A DNA stretch of 64,000 nt from Ensifer adhaerens (GCF_000697965.2 NZ_CP015880.1:248001-312000); one strand, 5' to 3'. Shown: positions 24,316-35,483, counted from the first letter of the stretch. Numbers and translations are program-made. Notes: generated by a model not told the origin, from the sequence alone.

Positions 24316-24429
24316 TCAAAACACAGAGCTGCGCTTTGCCGACCGGTTGTGCTCGATGTTGAGCACGATCGATACTGCCATCATTGTCAGGATTGCTGTG
24401 AGTGCGGCGCCAATGCCAAGAACAATCAT
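24316..24429 (-). CDS. 37-aa membrane peptide (unknown)
   Basis: The leftward frame from ATG 24429 to TGA 24316 encodes 37 residues with one hydrophobic helix (IVLGIGAALTAILTMMAVSIVLNI) and a basic tail (HNRSAKRSSVF). CAGGAAAC lies about 6 bases upstream as a ribosome binding site, and a 5-bp hairpin (24301-24314) follows directly after the stop. No family is recognised. The call rests on these features only. Confidence 0.45.
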   Translation of the reverse strand: MIVLGIGAALTAILTMMAVSIVLNIEHNRSAKRSSVF

Positions 24430-24816
24430 TGTTCGTTTCCTGTAAGCGCATCGTCATGATGTCGCTTTGCGTGATGCGAAGGTTTCTTCGCGCATGCAGC
24501 GCCCACTTCACTTTCGCTTCGATACGCGAGCGCAAGTCGAAGTACAATTCTAAACTCTTGTGATTGAGAACCTGTTGGTTTCAGGCGTGTTTATTACAGT
24601 TTTGTTGCAGCGCAAAAATGGCGCGTGAAAACACCCTGTGAATTTTAGTGATTCCGATTAGAGGCGAGGGACCGTTAACCTTCAAGCAAGGAATTAACCA
24701 TAAACATGGTCCCACACGTCGGAATGGGATAATTCACAAGTCTCCTCAAGGCATGATGCCGCCCCGCCGTACCGGTTCCGGTCCGGTATCCATTCTTCAC
24801 CGAATTTACTTGCGGG
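24430..24816. other. Promoter region of the chemotaxis operon
   Basis: This 387-bp gap precedes icpA and is AT-richer than its surroundings between 24540 and 24710. TTAACC occurs at 24675 and 24694, but the spacing (15 bases between) does not fit a CtrA box. No gene or strong hairpin is seen. It presumably carries the che promoter. Confidence 0.45.
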
Positions 24817-26559
24817 ATGAACGACAGCAGACGCTTTTCGGCGGAGGCTGATCTCATCGATGTGGCGTGCACGTCCGGTGGACCGTGGCTCTCCCTGATG
24901 CTCCCCAGGCAAGTTCCGAACGTGCAGCACCGGGGATCAGCGTTGAGGCAGGAAGCATCGTCAGAACAGGCAAAAAAGGGCCAGGCAGGCAGCCTGCTGG
25001 AGCGCCTGCGCTTTGCCGGGCTCGACGACGAGAGCTGCAACCGCGTCCGCGATCACAGGCAAAAGCTTTCTCCCCGGATTGATCAGGCGCTTCGCGACCT
25101 CTTCCAGCGCCTCCAGACCTATCCCGACGCCGCCCGCCATTTCGACAGCGACCGCCAGATCGACCGCCTTCAGGATCTTCAGTCGTCGCACTGGAACGTG
25201 CTGACCGACGCACGCTTTGACGGGCTTTATGCCGAGCGCATCAAGGTGCTCGCAGACACCGCAAGCCGCATGGGCCTCGACCCGCGCTGGCAGATGGCAA
25301 GCCATGCCGTCGTGCTCGAACATCTCATCGTCGGACTGATCGAAGACGCCTGGCCGCGATCCTTCCTGCCGATTGGCAAGGCGCGCCGCCGCGAACTTTG
25401 CGACCTCGTCGCCGCTCTGGTGCGCACGACCTTCGTCGACAGCGAGATCGGCGTTTCGCTCCGCTTCAACGCCCTCCGCCAACAGCACCAGCGGCAGCTC
25501 GCCGAGCAGCGCAGCGCCGACGAGCTGGAGGTCAAGGCGCTCTTCGGCGACTTTGCCGAAGGCGTGAGCCAGGGTGATCTCGGCGCGCGGTTGCCGGAAA
25601 CGGCGGTCGAAGCCTATCAGCCGATCGTGGCGAGCCTGAACGCGGCACTCGAACAGATCCAACAAAGTCTTCAGGCCTCCGATCAGCGCAGCCAGGCTGC
25701 CGGGGTACTGGTCGACCGCATGCGCGACGGCGCGACAGCCTTCACGGACAAGGCGAGCGCTGAAGCCGACGCGCTTTCCGGGCAGCTTGCCGTGCTCTCC
25801 GACATGGCCGGACGCATGGCGACCGGTTCGGGCCGGATCAGCGCCACGGAAACGAAGGCCAACGAGACCCGCATTGCCGTCGAGCGCAGCGGCGAGATAG
25901 CCGGCCAGGCGATTTCCGCCATGGCCGACATCGAGGCGTCGGCCGAAAAGATCGGCCAGATCATCGGCGTCATCGACGAGATCGCCTTCCAGACCAATCT
26001 TTTGGCGCTCAACGCCGGCATCGAAGCGGCGCGCGCCGGCGACAGCGGTCGCGGTTTTGCCGTCGTCGCCCAGGAAGTGCGTGCGCTGGCACAGCGCTCC
26101 GGCGAAGCGGCGCGCGAAATCAAGCAGCTCGTTTCCGGCACCAAGGCGCAGGTCGAGACCGGCGTCGAGATTGTCGGCCGCACCCAGGACGCGATCAGCA
26201 GCATCGTCGAGCAGGTCACGTCGATCAATTCCGCCGTCTCCGGCATCGCCCGCGAGGCGGAGCAGCAGGTCGGCGACCTCCGCGGCGTCGCGACCGAGAT
26301 CGGCACGATCTCCAGGGGTGTCGAGGCAAGTGCCGCGCTGGCCGGCGAAACCGTCCGTTCGTCGGACGATCTTCATACGGTCATCGTCGAGCTCGGCGAG
26401 ACCATCCGCCAGTTCCGCCTGGAGCGTCGCCATCCGGCCGCATCGGCGCGCGCCGGCCGCGAGCCCTTCCGTCACACATCCGCCGTCGTTGCCGAAGAGC
26501 CGGCCGCACCGTTGTTTGACGACGGGCTGCAGCGGCAGCTCGCCGGTTGGCAGCGCTGA
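24817..26559 (+). CDS. icpA: Cytoplasmic chemoreceptor IcpA with degenerate globin domain
   Basis: This 580-aa transducer lacks transmembrane helices. Residues 60-200 resemble the globin-coupled sensor domain ([30 protein letters not shown]), but where heme sensors have HxRIGL this protein has ASRMGL, so the proximal histidine appears lost. A linker (about 200-270) leads to the methyl-accepting domain with the conserved hairpin [49 protein letters not shown] split over residues 380-430. As in S. meliloti it is the first gene of the che operon. The C-terminus has no CheR-docking pentapeptide. Confidence 0.88.
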   Translation: MNDSRRFSAEADLIDVACTSGGPWLSLMLPRQVPNVQHRGSALRQEASSEQAKKGQAGSLLERLRFAGLDDESCNRVRDHRQKLSPRIDQALRDLFQRLQTYPDAARHFDSDRQIDRLQDLQSSHWNVLTDARFDGLYAERIKVLADTASRMGLDPRWQMASHAVVLEHLIVGLIEDAWPRSFLPIGKARRRELCDLVAALVRTTFVDSEIGVSLRFNALRQQHQRQLAEQRSADELEVKALFGDFAEGVSQGDLGARLPETAVEAYQPIVASLNAALEQIQQSLQASDQRSQAAGVLVDRMRDGATAFTDKASAEADALSGQLAVLSDMAGRMATGSGRISATETKANETRIAVERSGEIAGQAISAMADIEASAEKIGQIIGVIDEIAFQTNLLALNAGIEAARAGDSGRGFAVVAQEVRALAQRSGEAAREIKQLVSGTKAQVETGVEIVGRTQDAISSIVEQVTSINSAVSGIAREAEQQVGDLRGVATEIGTISRGVEASAALAGETVRSSDDLHTVIVELGETIRQFRLERRHPAASARAGREPFRHTSAVVAEEPAAPLFDDGLQRQLAGWQR

Positions 26560-26600
26560 TATCAAGGGCAGTAGAGAGTTAGCAGTCGAGGAAGACAGAA

Positions 26601-26894
26601 ATGGCCAGCAAGAAGACCGCCCAGAAGACGCTTAGCCTCGCTCCGGTTCTGGACCTGAATGAGGCAACGGCACTGCACGAGAAGCTGCTCGCGCTCAAGG
26701 GCAGCGATATCGTGATCGACGCTTCCGCGGTCGAGCGGGTCGGGACGCTTTGTGTCCAGGTGCTGATGGCCGGCGCCAAGACCTGGGAAGAGGAACATTT
26801 GTCTTTCACCTTCAGCAAGGTGTCGGACGCTTTCGAGAAAACGACACAGCTCATCGGGGTCGAGATCGACCACCTGATGGCAAAGGAGATTTGA
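26601..26894 (+). CDS. cheS: STAS-domain chemotaxis protein CheS
   Basis: This 97-aa protein is a single STAS domain (ATALHEKLLALKGSDIVIDASAVERVGTLCVQVLMAGAKTW). In S. meliloti the equivalent CheS binds CheA and helps drain phosphate through CheY1. It lies between icpA and cheY1, starting 41 bases after icpA and ending 4 bases before cheY1. The usual phosphoacceptor serine position of anti-anti-sigma STAS proteins is not evident (VERVGTLC). Confidence 0.88.
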   Translation: MASKKTAQKTLSLAPVLDLNEATALHEKLLALKGSDIVIDASAVERVGTLCVQVLMAGAKTWEEEHLSFTFSKVSDAFEKTTQLIGVEIDHLMAKEI

Positions 26895-26898
26895 GAAA

Positions 26899-27264
26899 AT
26901 GAAGAAGCGAGTTCTGACGGTCGACGACTCCCGGACGATCCGAAACATGCTGCTGGTCACGCTGAACAATGCCGGTTTCGAAACGATTCAGGCCGAGGAC
27001 GGCGTCGAGGGTCTTGAGGTCCTGGAAGAAGCCAATCCGGACGTGATCGTCACCGACATCAACATGCCGCGTCTCGACGGCTTCGGCTTCATCGAAGGCG
27101 TGCGCAAGAACGATCGCTACCGCGCCATTCCGATCCTGGTACTGACCACCGAAAGCGACGCGGAGAAGAAGAACCGCGCGCGTCAGGCGGGTGCAACCGG
27201 CTGGATCGTCAAGCCGTTCGACCCGACCAAACTCATCGATGCAATCGAGCGCGTAACGGCCTGA
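26899..27264 (+). CDS. cheY1: Response regulator CheY1
   Basis: This 121-aa single receiver domain has acidic pocket D9-D10 (TVDDSR), phosphoacceptor D53 (VTDINMP), T/S switch region (LTTES) and Lys in KPFDP. In two-CheY rhizobia, CheY1 acts as a phosphate sink that takes phosphate back from CheY2-P through CheA. It sits between cheS and cheA, in the order found in S. meliloti. Confidence 0.92.
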   Translation: MKKRVLTVDDSRTIRNMLLVTLNNAGFETIQAEDGVEGLEVLEEANPDVIVTDINMPRLDGFGFIEGVRKNDRYRAIPILVLTTESDAEKKNRARQAGATGWIVKPFDPTKLIDAIERVTA

Positions 27265-27283
27265 AGTCCGGGGATAGCCTCCA

Positions 27284-29575
27284 ATGGATATGAACGAAAT
27301 CAAAGAGATCTTCTTCCAGGAATGCGAGGAACAACTCGCCGAACTGGAATCGGGTCTGCTGAAGCTCAATGATGGCGACCGCGACCCGGAAACGGTCAAT
27401 GCCGTTTTCCGTGCGGTGCACTCCATCAAGGGTGGCGCCGGCGCCTTCGGGCTGGACGACCTCGTCTCCTTCGCGCACGTGTTCGAGACGACCCTTGATT
27501 GCGTTCGTTCCAATAGGCTCGATCCCGGACCGGAAGTTCTGAAGGTGATGCTGAAGTCGGCCGACGTACTCGCCGACCTCACCAACGCTGCGCGCGATGG
27601 CGGCAGCGTCGACGAGGCGCGCAGCCGCCAGCTGATCAAGGAACTCGAGGCGCTCGCAAACGGCGAAGTTCCACAGGCGTCGGCAGCGCCGGCCGAACCG
27701 GTTGCCAAGCCCGTCGCTGCCGTGGCTCCGCCGCCCGTCAACGACGAAGGCTTCCAGCCGGTCGCCTTCTCCTTCGATGACTTCGACGCGGCTGAAGAGC
27801 CGCCGCTGATGGAAATGCCCACATATGAGATCGTCTTCAAGCCGAAGTCCGATCTCTACGCCAAGGGCAACGAGGCAACGCTGCTTCTGCGCGACCTCTC
27901 GCGCCTTGGCGAGATGAGCATCCATTGCGACATGGGCGCACTGCCGACGCTCGATCGGCTGAGCCCGGAGAGCGCCTATTTCTTCTGGAAGATCTCGCTC
28001 AAGACCGACAAGGGCGAGGACGCGATCCGTACGGTTTTCGAATTCGCCGAGTGGGATTGCGACCTGGAGATTTCGCTGGTCGAAGACGAGGCGACGCAGT
28101 CGGGCGAAGAGCTGCCGATGCAGCCCGTTCCCTTCGACCTGTCGATCCTTGACGACGAACCGGCGGTATCGGTCGGTGTCGTCGAGGAAGAAGAACAGCT
28201 TGCCTCCCAGCAGCAGGATCGCGACGCCGCGGTTTCAGCCGCCGGCACGGCCAGCAACGTGCTGCAGATGGCGCAGTCCGCCGCCCGCGCACCGGCTGAG
28301 AAGGCAGCTCCCGCGGCCAGCGCCGCCGCCCAGAGCGCTGCCGCCCAGCAGGCCGCTGCATCGGCTGCAACGCCGACCATTCGCGTCGATCTCGATCGCG
28401 TCGACCGCCTGATCAACCTTGTCGGCGAACTCGTGATCAATCAGGCGATGCTCTCGCAGAGCGTCGTCGAGAACGACACCAACGGCACGTCCTCGATCAA
28501 CATGGGCCTCGAAGAGCTGCAGCAGCTCACCCGCGAGATCCAGGATTCGGTGATGGCGATCCGCGCCCAGCCGGTGAAGCCTGTCTTCCAGCGCATGTCG
28601 CGTATCGTTCGCGAAATCGCCGACATGACCGGCAAGTCGGTCCGCCTGATCACCGAAGGCGAGAACACCGAAGTCGACAAGACGGTCATCGACAAGCTCG
28701 CCGAGCCGCTGACCCACATGATCCGCAACGCGGTCGACCACGGCCTCGAAACGCCGGAGAAGCGCCTTGCCGCCGGCAAGAGCGCCGAAGGCACTGTGCG
28801 CCTGACGGCAAAGCACCGTTCCGGCCGCATCGTCATCGAGCTTGCCGACGACGGTGCCGGCATCAACCGTGAGAAGGTGCGCCAGAAGGCGATCGACAAC
28901 GACCTGATTGCCGCTGACGCCAACCTCTCGGACGAAGAGATCGACAACCTGATCTTCCACGCCGGCTTCTCGACGGCCGACAAGATCTCTGACATCTCCG
29001 GCCGCGGCGTCGGCATGGACGTGGTCAAGCGCTCGATCCAGGCGCTCGGCGGCCGCATCAACATCTCCTCGAAGCCGGGCCACGGCTCGGTCTTCACCAT
29101 GAGCCTGCCGCTGACGCTCGCCGTGCTCGACGGCATGGTGGTCACCGTCGCCAACCAGACACTGGTAGTGCCGCTGACGGCAATCGTCGAAACGCTGCAG
29201 CCGGAAGCCGCAGCGATCCATTCCTTCGGTTCCAACCAGCGGCTGATCTCGATCCGCAACTCCTTCTGCCCGCTCGTCGACGTCGGCCGGATCCTGAATT
29301 TCCGTGCCATCCAGGCGAACCCGGTCGAAGGCGTCGCCCTGCTCGTCGAATCGGAAGGTGGCGGCCAGCGCGCCCTGATGGTCGATGCGATCCAGGGCCA
29401 GCGCCAAGTGGTGATCAAGAGCCTCGAGGCCAACTACACCCACGTGCCGGGCATCGCCGCGGCGACCATTCTCGGCGACGGCCGCGTGGCGCTCATCCTC
29501 GATGTCGACGCGATCGTCGCCGCCTCGCGCGGGCATTCGCTGAAACCTGAAATGTCACTGGCTGCAGTCGGATAA
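27284..29575 (+). CDS. cheA: Chemotaxis histidine kinase CheA
   Basis: This 763-aa kinase has the HPt domain with phosphorylated His46 ([13 protein letters not shown]), a CheY-binding region (about 150-270), an Ala/Gln-rich linker (300-360), a dimerisation domain, the ATPase with N-box [13 protein letters not shown]1 DDGAGI and G2 GRGVGMDV, and a CheW-like regulatory domain at the end. It sends phosphate to CheY1, CheY2 and CheB at receptor arrays. Its stop codon overlaps the cheW start. The length is normal for the rhizobial type. Confidence 0.95.
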   Translation: MDMNEIKEIFFQECEEQLAELESGLLKLNDGDRDPETVNAVFRAVHSIKGGAGAFGLDDLVSFAHVFETTLDCVRSNRLDPGPEVLKVMLKSADVLADLTNAARDGGSVDEARSRQLIKELEALANGEVPQASAAPAEPVAKPVAAVAPPPVNDEGFQPVAFSFDDFDAAEEPPLMEMPTYEIVFKPKSDLYAKGNEATLLLRDLSRLGEMSIHCDMGALPTLDRLSPESAYFFWKISLKTDKGEDAIRTVFEFAEWDCDLEISLVEDEATQSGEELPMQPVPFDLSILDDEPAVSVGVVEEEEQLASQQQDRDAAVSAAGTASNVLQMAQSAARAPAEKAAPAASAAAQSAAAQQAAASAATPTIRVDLDRVDRLINLVGELVINQAMLSQSVVENDTNGTSSINMGLEELQQLTREIQDSVMAIRAQPVKPVFQRMSRIVREIADMTGKSVRLITEGENTEVDKTVIDKLAEPLTHMIRNAVDHGLETPEKRLAAGKSAEGTVRLTAKHRSGRIVIELADDGAGINREKVRQKAIDNDLIAADANLSDEEIDNLIFHAGFSTADKISDISGRGVGMDVVKRSIQALGGRINISSKPGHGSVFTMSLPLTLAVLDGMVVTVANQTLVVPLTAIVETLQPEAAAIHSFGSNQRLISIRNSFCPLVDVGRILNFRAIQANPVEGVALLVESEGGGQRALMVDAIQGQRQVVIKSLEANYTHVPGIAAATILGDGRVALILDVDAIVAASRGHSLKPEMSLAAVG

Positions 29576-30051
29576 TGACAATGACCTATGCCGCAAAAAA
29601 TCTGACCACGGACGGACGGGAGCTGATCGCTTTCCGCGTCGGTGATCAGGAATTCTGCGTAAACATCATGCAGGTGCGCGAGATCCGTGGCTGGACGCCT
29701 GCGACATCCATGCCGCATGCGCCATCCTATGTGCTCGGTGTCATCAACCTTCGCGGTGCGGTGCTGCCGATCGTCGATCTCTCGGCCCGGCTCGGCATGA
29801 CTCCGGCCGACCCGACCGTGCGTCACGTCATCATCGTCGCGCAGGTCAAGAGCCAGGTCGTCGGCCTTCTGGTCGACGCCGTCTCCGACATCCTGACGAT
29901 TACAGACGACAAGATCCAGCCGACGCCGGATGTCATCTCGTCGGAGTTCGAAAAGAGCTTCGCGCGCGGTGTGCTTGCGATCGAAGGCCGGATGATCTGT
30001 CTCATTGAACTCGAAGCGATCTTCCCGCAGGAAGAAAGGGAAGCCGCATGA
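29575..30051 (+). CDS. cheW: Chemotaxis coupling protein CheW
   Basis: The 158-aa protein is a CheW domain: [54 protein letters not shown]. It links receptors to CheA. ATG 29575 overlaps the cheA stop (TAATG); a second ATG two codons later is also possible. Its end overlaps cheR by 4 bases. Confidence 0.94.
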   Translation: MTMTYAAKNLTTDGRELIAFRVGDQEFCVNIMQVREIRGWTPATSMPHAPSYVLGVINLRGAVLPIVDLSARLGMTPADPTVRHVIIVAQVKSQVVGLLVDAVSDILTITDDKIQPTPDVISSEFEKSFARGVLAIEGRMICLIELEAIFPQEEREAA

Positions 30052-30956
30052 GAAGTCAGCCCATCGCTGAACAGAAACTGTCGCCGGACGAGTGCCTGGC
30101 GAGCGGCGAGTATCCGTTGACCCGCCGCGATCTTACCGAGATCGCTGCGATGATCTATGCGGATGCCGGCATCTATCTCAACGAGACCAAGGCGTCGCTT
30201 GTTTATTCGCGGCTGTCGAAGCATATCCGCAATCTCGGGCTCAGGGGCTTCCGCGAATATTGCCAGCTGGTCGCTTCGCCCGCCGGTGCGGCCGCGCGGC
30301 GCGACATGCTTTCGCATCTGACCACCAACTTCACGCGGTTCTTCCGCGAGAACCATCACTTCGAGCACCTGAAGACCGACGTGCTGCCGGAGCTCATCGC
30401 GCGCGCTAAGGCCGGCGGCCGGGTGCGCATCTGGTCGGCCGCCTGCTCGGACGGCCAGGAGCCCTATTCGATTGCGCTGACGGTTCTGTCGCTGCTGCCG
30501 AATGCGGCCGACTACGACTTCCGGATCCTGGCAACCGACATCGACCCGAAGATCCTGGCGCTCGCCCGCGCCGGTGCCTACGACGCAACCGCGCTCGAAA
30601 CCGTCAATCCGGCCATGCGCAAGCAATATTTCTCCGAGGTCAACAGCGGCGGCCGCTTCAAGTGGCAGGTCGACGATCGGGTCAAGCGGCTGATCACCTT
30701 CAACGAACTGAACCTGATGGCGCAATGGCCGTTCAAGGGGCCGTTCGACGTTATCTTCTGCCGCAACGTCGTCATCTATTTCGACGAGCCGACGCAGATG
30801 AAGATCTGGTCGCGCTTCGCCGGCATGCTGAACACCGACGGTCACCTTTATATCGGCCATTCCGAACGGGTGTCCGGTGACGCGAAGGCGCACTTCGACA
30901 ACATCGGCATCACCACCTACCGCCACACCGGCAAATTTCATGGAGGACGGGCATGA
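30048..30956 (+). CDS. cheR: Chemoreceptor methyltransferase CheR
   Basis: This 302-aa enzyme has the N-terminal helical domain and the SAM-binding core [20 protein letters not shown], then [15 protein letters not shown] and [16 protein letters not shown]. It methylates glutamates of chemoreceptors for adaptation. It overlaps cheW and cheB by 4 bases on each side (ATGA), indicating translational coupling. Confidence 0.95.
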   Translation: MRSQPIAEQKLSPDECLASGEYPLTRRDLTEIAAMIYADAGIYLNETKASLVYSRLSKHIRNLGLRGFREYCQLVASPAGAAARRDMLSHLTTNFTRFFRENHHFEHLKTDVLPELIARAKAGGRVRIWSAACSDGQEPYSIALTVLSLLPNAADYDFRILATDIDPKILALARAGAYDATALETVNPAMRKQYFSEVNSGGRFKWQVDDRVKRLITFNELNLMAQWPFKGPFDVIFCRNVVIYFDEPTQMKIWSRFAGMLNTDGHLYIGHSERVSGDAKAHFDNIGITTYRHTGKFHGGRA

Positions 30957-32011
30957 CCACTCCCGCTCGCGTTCTCGTCGTTGACGACTCCGCCACGATG
31001 CGTGGCCTGATTACAGCCGTGCTCAACGCGGATCCAGACGTGACCGTCGTCGGCCAGGCGGCCGACGCCATGGAAGCGCGCCAGGCGATCAAGCAACTCG
31101 ATCCCGATGTCGTCACCCTCGACATCGAAATGCCGAACATGAACGGCCTAGAATTCCTCGACAAGATCATGCGGTTGCGGCCGATGCCGGTCATCATGGT
31201 CTCGACGCTTACCCACAAGGGCGCTGAAGCCACGATCGCAGCACTCGAGATCGGCGCCTTCGATTGTGTCGGCAAGCCGCATCCGGGCGATCCCCATCCC
31301 TTTGCCGGCCTCGTCGACAAGGTAAAGGCGGCCGCCCGCTCGCAGCGCAAGTTCATCATCACCGGCAATAAGGTCGCGGCGCCGGCTCCGGCCAATGCGA
31401 ATACGGCGTCCGAGTACCGGGCCGGCCGCAAGATCATCGCCATCGGCGCCTCGACAGGCGGCGTTGAAGCCCTGATCACGGTGCTCCAGAAGTTCCCGGC
31501 CAATTGCCCGCCGACGGTCATCACGCAGCACATGCCGCACACCTTCACCAAGAGCTTCGCGGAGCGGCTGAACCGTCTCTGCGCGCCGGCGGTGCAGGAA
31601 GCGACGGACGGCGCGCGGCTCGAAATCGGCAAGGTCTACCTGGCGCCCGGTGGCGAGCGCCATCTGCAGGTCGCCAACCCGACGGCACCCTGCTGCCGCC
31701 TGGTGGACCGCGACCCGGTCAACGGGCATCGGCCTTCGGTCGACGTGCTGTTCGATTCGGTCGCCGAGCTTGCCGGACGCAATGCGATCGGTGTCATTCT
31801 GACCGGCATGGGGCGCGACGGCGCCTCCGGTCTCCTGAAAATGCGGCATGCCGGAGCAAAGACCTTCGGCCAGAACGAAAAGACATGTGTCGTCTACGGC
31901 ATGCCGAGAGTCGCCTATGAATTGGGCGCCGTTGAAACCCAGCTCCCCCTCGGATCCATCGGGGAGGAGGTCCTGAAAGCAGCGGCGCTCCGCAAGGAAG
32001 GAAGCGAATAA
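30953..32011 (+). CDS. cheB: Chemotaxis methylesterase/deamidase CheB
   Basis: This 352-aa protein has an N-terminal receiver domain (D11-D12, phosphoacceptor D57 in TLDIEMP) and a C-terminal methylesterase with catalytic Ser in [10 protein letters not shown], His in TQHMPHTFT and Asp in GMGRDGASG. It removes receptor methyl groups when phosphorylated by CheA. It overlaps cheR and cheY2. Confidence 0.95.
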   Translation: MTTPARVLVVDDSATMRGLITAVLNADPDVTVVGQAADAMEARQAIKQLDPDVVTLDIEMPNMNGLEFLDKIMRLRPMPVIMVSTLTHKGAEATIAALEIGAFDCVGKPHPGDPHPFAGLVDKVKAAARSQRKFIITGNKVAAPAPANANTASEYRAGRKIIAIGASTGGVEALITVLQKFPANCPPTVITQHMPHTFTKSFAERLNRLCAPAVQEATDGARLEIGKVYLAPGGERHLQVANPTAPCCRLVDRDPVNGHRPSVDVLFDSVAELAGRNAIGVILTGMGRDGASGLLKMRHAGAKTFGQNEKTCVVYGMPRVAYELGAVETQLPLGSIGEEVLKAAALRKEGSE

Positions 32012-32400
32012 TGTCCATCGCCGAAAAAATCAAAGTTCTGATCGTCGACGATCAGGTGACGAGCCGCCTGCTCCTGGGTGACGCCCTGCAGCAGCTCGGC
32101 TTCAAGCAGATCACCGCCGCCGGTGACGGGGAGCAGGGCATGAAGATCATGGCTCAGAACCCGCACCACCTCGTGATCTCCGACTTCAACATGCCGAAGA
32201 TGGACGGACTCGGCCTGCTGCAGGCGGTCCGCTCCAACCCGGCGACCAAGAAGGCGGCCTTCATCATCCTGACGGCCCAGGGCGACCGTGCCCTGGTTCA
32301 GAAGGCAGCGGCCCTCGGTGCCAACAACGTTCTGGCCAAGCCCTTCACCATCGAAAAGATGAAGGCTGCGATCGAAGCCGTATTCGGGGCGCTCAAATGA
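32011..32400 (+). CDS. cheY2: Response regulator CheY2
   Basis: This 129-aa receiver has D13-D14 (IVDDQVTSR), phosphoacceptor D58 (ISDFNMPK), a Thr in ILTAQGD and Lys in KPFT. In S. meliloti CheY2-P is the main regulator that slows the flagellar motor. The start overlaps the cheB stop and its end overlaps cheD. Confidence 0.93.
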   Translation: MSIAEKIKVLIVDDQVTSRLLLGDALQQLGFKQITAAGDGEQGMKIMAQNPHHLVISDFNMPKMDGLGLLQAVRSNPATKKAAFIILTAQGDRALVQKAAALGANNVLAKPFTIEKMKAAIEAVFGALK

Positions 32401-32951
32401 ACATGGAAGCCGCCGGCAAGCGCGTGCATGTCATCCAGGGTGAGTACAAGGTCTTCAACGATCCGAACATCGTGCTGTCGACCATTCTCGGTTCCTGTGT
32501 GGCAGCCTGCATGCGCGATCCCGTGGCCGGCGTCGGCGGCATGAATCACTTCCTGCTGCCAGGTTCCGCGACGTCGCCCATGTCCGGCGGCGACGCGACC
32601 CGCTACGGGGTCCACCTCATGGAATTGCTCATCAACGGTCTCCTGAAACAGGGCGCCCGGCGAGATCGTCTCGAAGCCAAGATCTTCGGCGGCGCCAAGA
32701 CCATCGCGCGGTTTTCCAATGTCGGCGAACAGAACGCCGCCTTCGCGCGCCAGTTCCTGCTCGACGAGGGCATCCGCATCGTCGGCGAGAGCACGGGCGG
32801 CGAGCACGGCCGCAAGCTCGAATACTGGCCGTCGTCTGGCCGCGCCCGGCAATACGCCCTGACCGGCGTCGAGACGCAGCGCACGGTGCAACTGGAGGAA
32901 CGGCCGATCGTCGCGCCGAAGCCGGCCGAAAGCTCCATCGAATTCTTCTGA
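32397..32951 (+). CDS. cheD: Chemoreceptor glutamine deamidase CheD
   Basis: The 184-aa protein has the CheD catalytic features: Cys34 in [11 protein letters not shown] and His51 in [10 protein letters not shown]. It deamidates glutamines in chemoreceptors to prepare methylation sites. It is co-transcribed with cheY2 (4-base overlap) and followed after 73 bases by cheT. Confidence 0.94.
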   Translation: MNMEAAGKRVHVIQGEYKVFNDPNIVLSTILGSCVAACMRDPVAGVGGMNHFLLPGSATSPMSGGDATRYGVHLMELLINGLLKQGARRDRLEAKIFGGAKTIARFSNVGEQNAAFARQFLLDEGIRIVGESTGGEHGRKLEYWPSSGRARQYALTGVETQRTVQLEERPIVAPKPAESSIEFF

Positions 32952-33024
32952 TGCTGCGAGGCAGACGCCTCGCAGGCCTGAAATACGACTTCTACCGCAG
33001 CCCCGAGCCACGTGAGACATACAC

Positions 33025-33417
33025 ATGCAGACCGACTACCTGGGCCACATGCCGCACGTGGAAGAAGCGCTCCCCGAAGTGCTGATGCGCATCGTCACCG
33101 AATTGCATGACGTCGCCTATCTGATCGAGCGGATCGAGCCGCAACTGGCCGGTGACCACGGCGCCGATGCGCTTGCCAATCCCGACAAGATGATGGTGCT
33201 GCAGGGCATCGACCTTGCCGTGCAGAAGACCCGCGGGCTGGCCGAATTCATCGACACGATTACCGCATCGATCCCGGACGCCTGGATGGTCGACGTCACC
33301 ACGGCCGTCAATCTGGTAAAGCTTGCCGATATGAAAAAGGCACTTGGCAACGGCATGTTGCGCCACGGCCACTCCCAACCGCTGACGAAGGCGGCCGGTG
33401 ATTTCGAAGCCTTCTGA
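33025..33417 (+). CDS. cheT: Chemotaxis protein CheT
   Basis: This 130-aa, largely helical protein corresponds by position and size to CheT, the last gene of the S. meliloti che operon. The helix MVLQGIDLAVQKTRGLAEFIDTI distantly recalls the CheZ QD-x-x-Q signature, but the catalytic Asp/Gln pattern is not intact. CheT has been linked to CheR in S. meliloti (recalled, not checked). The short hairpin at 33416-33434 follows directly. Confidence 0.82.
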   Translation: MQTDYLGHMPHVEEALPEVLMRIVTELHDVAYLIERIEPQLAGDHGADALANPDKMMVLQGIDLAVQKTRGLAEFIDTITASIPDAWMVDVTTAVNLVKLADMKKALGNGMLRHGHSQPLTKAAGDFEAF

Positions 33418-33434
33418 CGCTCCCAGAGAGCGTC
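33416..33434 (+). terminator. Hairpin at the end of the che operon
   Basis: GACGCTC (33416-33422) and GAGCGTC (33428-33434) form a 7-bp stem with a 5-base loop, overlapping the cheT stop codon. No T-run follows; it may only attenuate read-through to fliF. Confidence 0.4.
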
Positions 33435-33776
33435 GCAGGACGCGGGTTCAAGAAACATCCATTTAAAATCAATGACTTGCTGCGCCGAATTCTGACGCGG
33501 CCGCGACTTTGTGCGCAGGTTTGGCTTCGTCCGACGGTCCGTTTCGCCCCAGTGGATAAGTTTTGCGGCGGCGCCTCCGCCGCTTCGGTCGGGCGCATCA
33601 AGCCAAGTTCGCGCAAGTTTCGTTTCCTACGGTCCGGATCGGGACTGGTGGATTCGCGCGCATTGGAAGTCGATACTCGGCATGTCGATACCCAGAAAAC
33701 CCGAATGTTGGAACTGCGCAGGGCGCTCGGCCGATGATCGGCCCGTTGACCTTGCGATACTGGGTGCGGAAACAGA
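33435..33776. other. cheT-fliF intergenic region
   Basis: This 342-bp stretch contains several short open frames of Arg/Ser-rich composition that look spurious. No CtrA-type box, repeat or strong hairpin is seen. It probably holds the fliF promoter. Confidence 0.4.
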
Positions 33777-35453
33777 ATGAGTCTGTTGGATCAACTCTCG
33801 ACGTTCACGAAGAACCTGAGCAGTCTCGGGCAAGGCAAGCTGATCGCGTTGGCGGCGGCTGGCATTGTCGCGGTCGGCATGGTGCTCGGGGCCGGAATTT
33901 ACGTCAACAGACCCTCGTTCGAGACGCTCTATGTCGGGCTCGAACGCAGCGATGTCACTCAGATCAGCATCGCGCTGGCCGAGGCCAACATCGACTTCAA
34001 TGTCGGGGCTGACGGCGCCAGTCTGCAGGTTCCCGTTGGCATGACCAGCAAGGCGCGCCTGCTGCTCGCCGAGCGTGGCCTGCCGAGCAGCGCCAATGCC
34101 GGTTATGAACTCTTCGACAATGTCGGCTCGCTCGGCCTCACCTCCTTCATGCAGGAAGTGACCCGCGTGCGTGCCCTCGAAGGCGAAATCGGCCGCACCA
34201 TCCAGCAGATTTCCGGTATCGCCGCCGCCCGCGTCCACATCGTGATGCCGGAGCGCGGCAGCTTCCGCAAGGCAGACCAGAACCCCACCGCCTCGGTCAT
34301 GATTCGCGCCAGCGCCACGGTCGGCCGCAGCGCCGCCGCTTCGATCCGTCATCTCGTCGCCTCGTCCGTACCGGGGCTCGACGTCGATGACGTGACCGTG
34401 CTCGATTCGACCGGCCAGCTTCTCGCATCGGGCGACGATCCGGCCAACAGCGCCCTCAACCAGTCGCTCGGCGTCGTCCAGAACGTCCAGACCGAGCTTG
34501 AGAAGAAGATCGACAACGCGCTCGCTCCGTTCCTCGGCATGGACAACTTCCGTTCGAGCGTCACGGCACGTCTGAACACCGACACGCAGCAGATCCAGGA
34601 AACGGTGTTCGATCCGGAATCGCGGGTCGAACGCTCTACGCGCGTGACCAAGGAAGAGCAGAAGTCCAGCCAGCAGCAGCCGGACAATGCAGCGACGGTG
34701 CAGCAGAACATTCCTCAGGCCGCCCCGAAAGGCGGTGCCGGCCCGCAGTCGAGCGACCAGGCCGAGAAGAAGGAAGAGCAGACCAACTACGAGATCAACA
34801 GCAAGACGATCGCCACCGTCAAGAACAGCTATACGGTCGAGCGGCTCTCCGTTGCCGTCGTCGTCAACCGCGGCCGCCTGGCAGCGATGGTCGGCGAACC
34901 GGCCGATCAGGCCAAGATCGACGCCTATCTCGCTGACATGCAGAAGATCGTCGCTTCGGCTGCCGGACTCGATACCAACCGCGGCGACGTCGTGACCCTG
35001 ACCGCCATGGACTTCGTCGAGACGCAGCTGCTCGACCAGGCGGTTGCCGGTCCGGGTGTGATGGAGACGCTCACTCGCAATCTCGGCGGCATCATCAACG
35101 CGCTGGCCTTCATCGTCGTCGCCTTCCTGGTGGTCTGGATGGGCATGCGACCGCTGGCACGCCAGCTCGGTCTCGGTGGCGGTGCCGGTCAGATCCAGGG
35201 CGAAGCAGCCGGCCTCGAACTGCCCGACTTCTCTCCGGCCAATGCCGGTGCCGGTGGCGCGCTCATGGACGGCTTCGGCTCGGACTTCGGCTTCGACAGC
35301 ACCGACGACCTGCTCAGCATGGGCGACGACAGCGGCGGCTTCAACCGCCGCGTCAAGGAAGGGCCGGAGCGGCGCCTGGCCCGCATGGTCGAGATCAGCG
35401 AAGAGCGCGCGGCGAAGATCCTGCGCAAGTGGGCTCTCGACAAGGCGGCCTGA
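33777..35453 (+). CDS. fliF: Flagellar MS-ring protein FliF
   Basis: This 558-aa protein has two membrane segments, at residues 21-43 (LIALAAAGIVAVGMVLGAGIY) and about 441-460 (ALAFIVVAFLVVWMGM), flanking a large periplasmic part with ring-building motifs (TSKARLLLAERGLPSSANAGYELFD). The C-terminus (ERAAKILRKWALDKAA) is the FliG-binding helix. FliF forms the MS ring on which the motor and export apparatus are built. A strong terminator follows, so it appears to end its transcription unit. Confidence 0.95.
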   Translation: MSLLDQLSTFTKNLSSLGQGKLIALAAAGIVAVGMVLGAGIYVNRPSFETLYVGLERSDVTQISIALAEANIDFNVGADGASLQVPVGMTSKARLLLAERGLPSSANAGYELFDNVGSLGLTSFMQEVTRVRALEGEIGRTIQQISGIAAARVHIVMPERGSFRKADQNPTASVMIRASATVGRSAAASIRHLVASSVPGLDVDDVTVLDSTGQLLASGDDPANSALNQSLGVVQNVQTELEKKIDNALAPFLGMDNFRSSVTARLNTDTQQIQETVFDPESRVERSTRVTKEEQKSSQQQPDNAATVQQNIPQAAPKGGAGPQSSDQAEKKEEQTNYEINSKTIATVKNSYTVERLSVAVVVNRGRLAAMVGEPADQAKIDAYLADMQKIVASAAGLDTNRGDVVTLTAMDFVETQLLDQAVAGPGVMETLTRNLGGIINALAFIVVAFLVVWMGMRPLARQLGLGGGAGQIQGEAAGLELPDFSPANAGAGGALMDGFGSDFGFDSTDDLLSMGDDSGGFNRRVKEGPERRLARMVEISEERAAKILRKWALDKAA

Positions 35454-35483
35454 CACTCAGAAAACAGCTTTGGAATTTCTTGC

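Noticed and set aside
24675..24699. TTAACC pair before icpA as a CtrA box
   Set aside because: The two TTAA cores are 15 bases apart rather than 7, so it does not fit the consensus.
33477..33737. Short open frames between cheT and fliF
   Set aside because: Arg/Ser-rich, overlapping each other in several frames and without ribosome binding sites.
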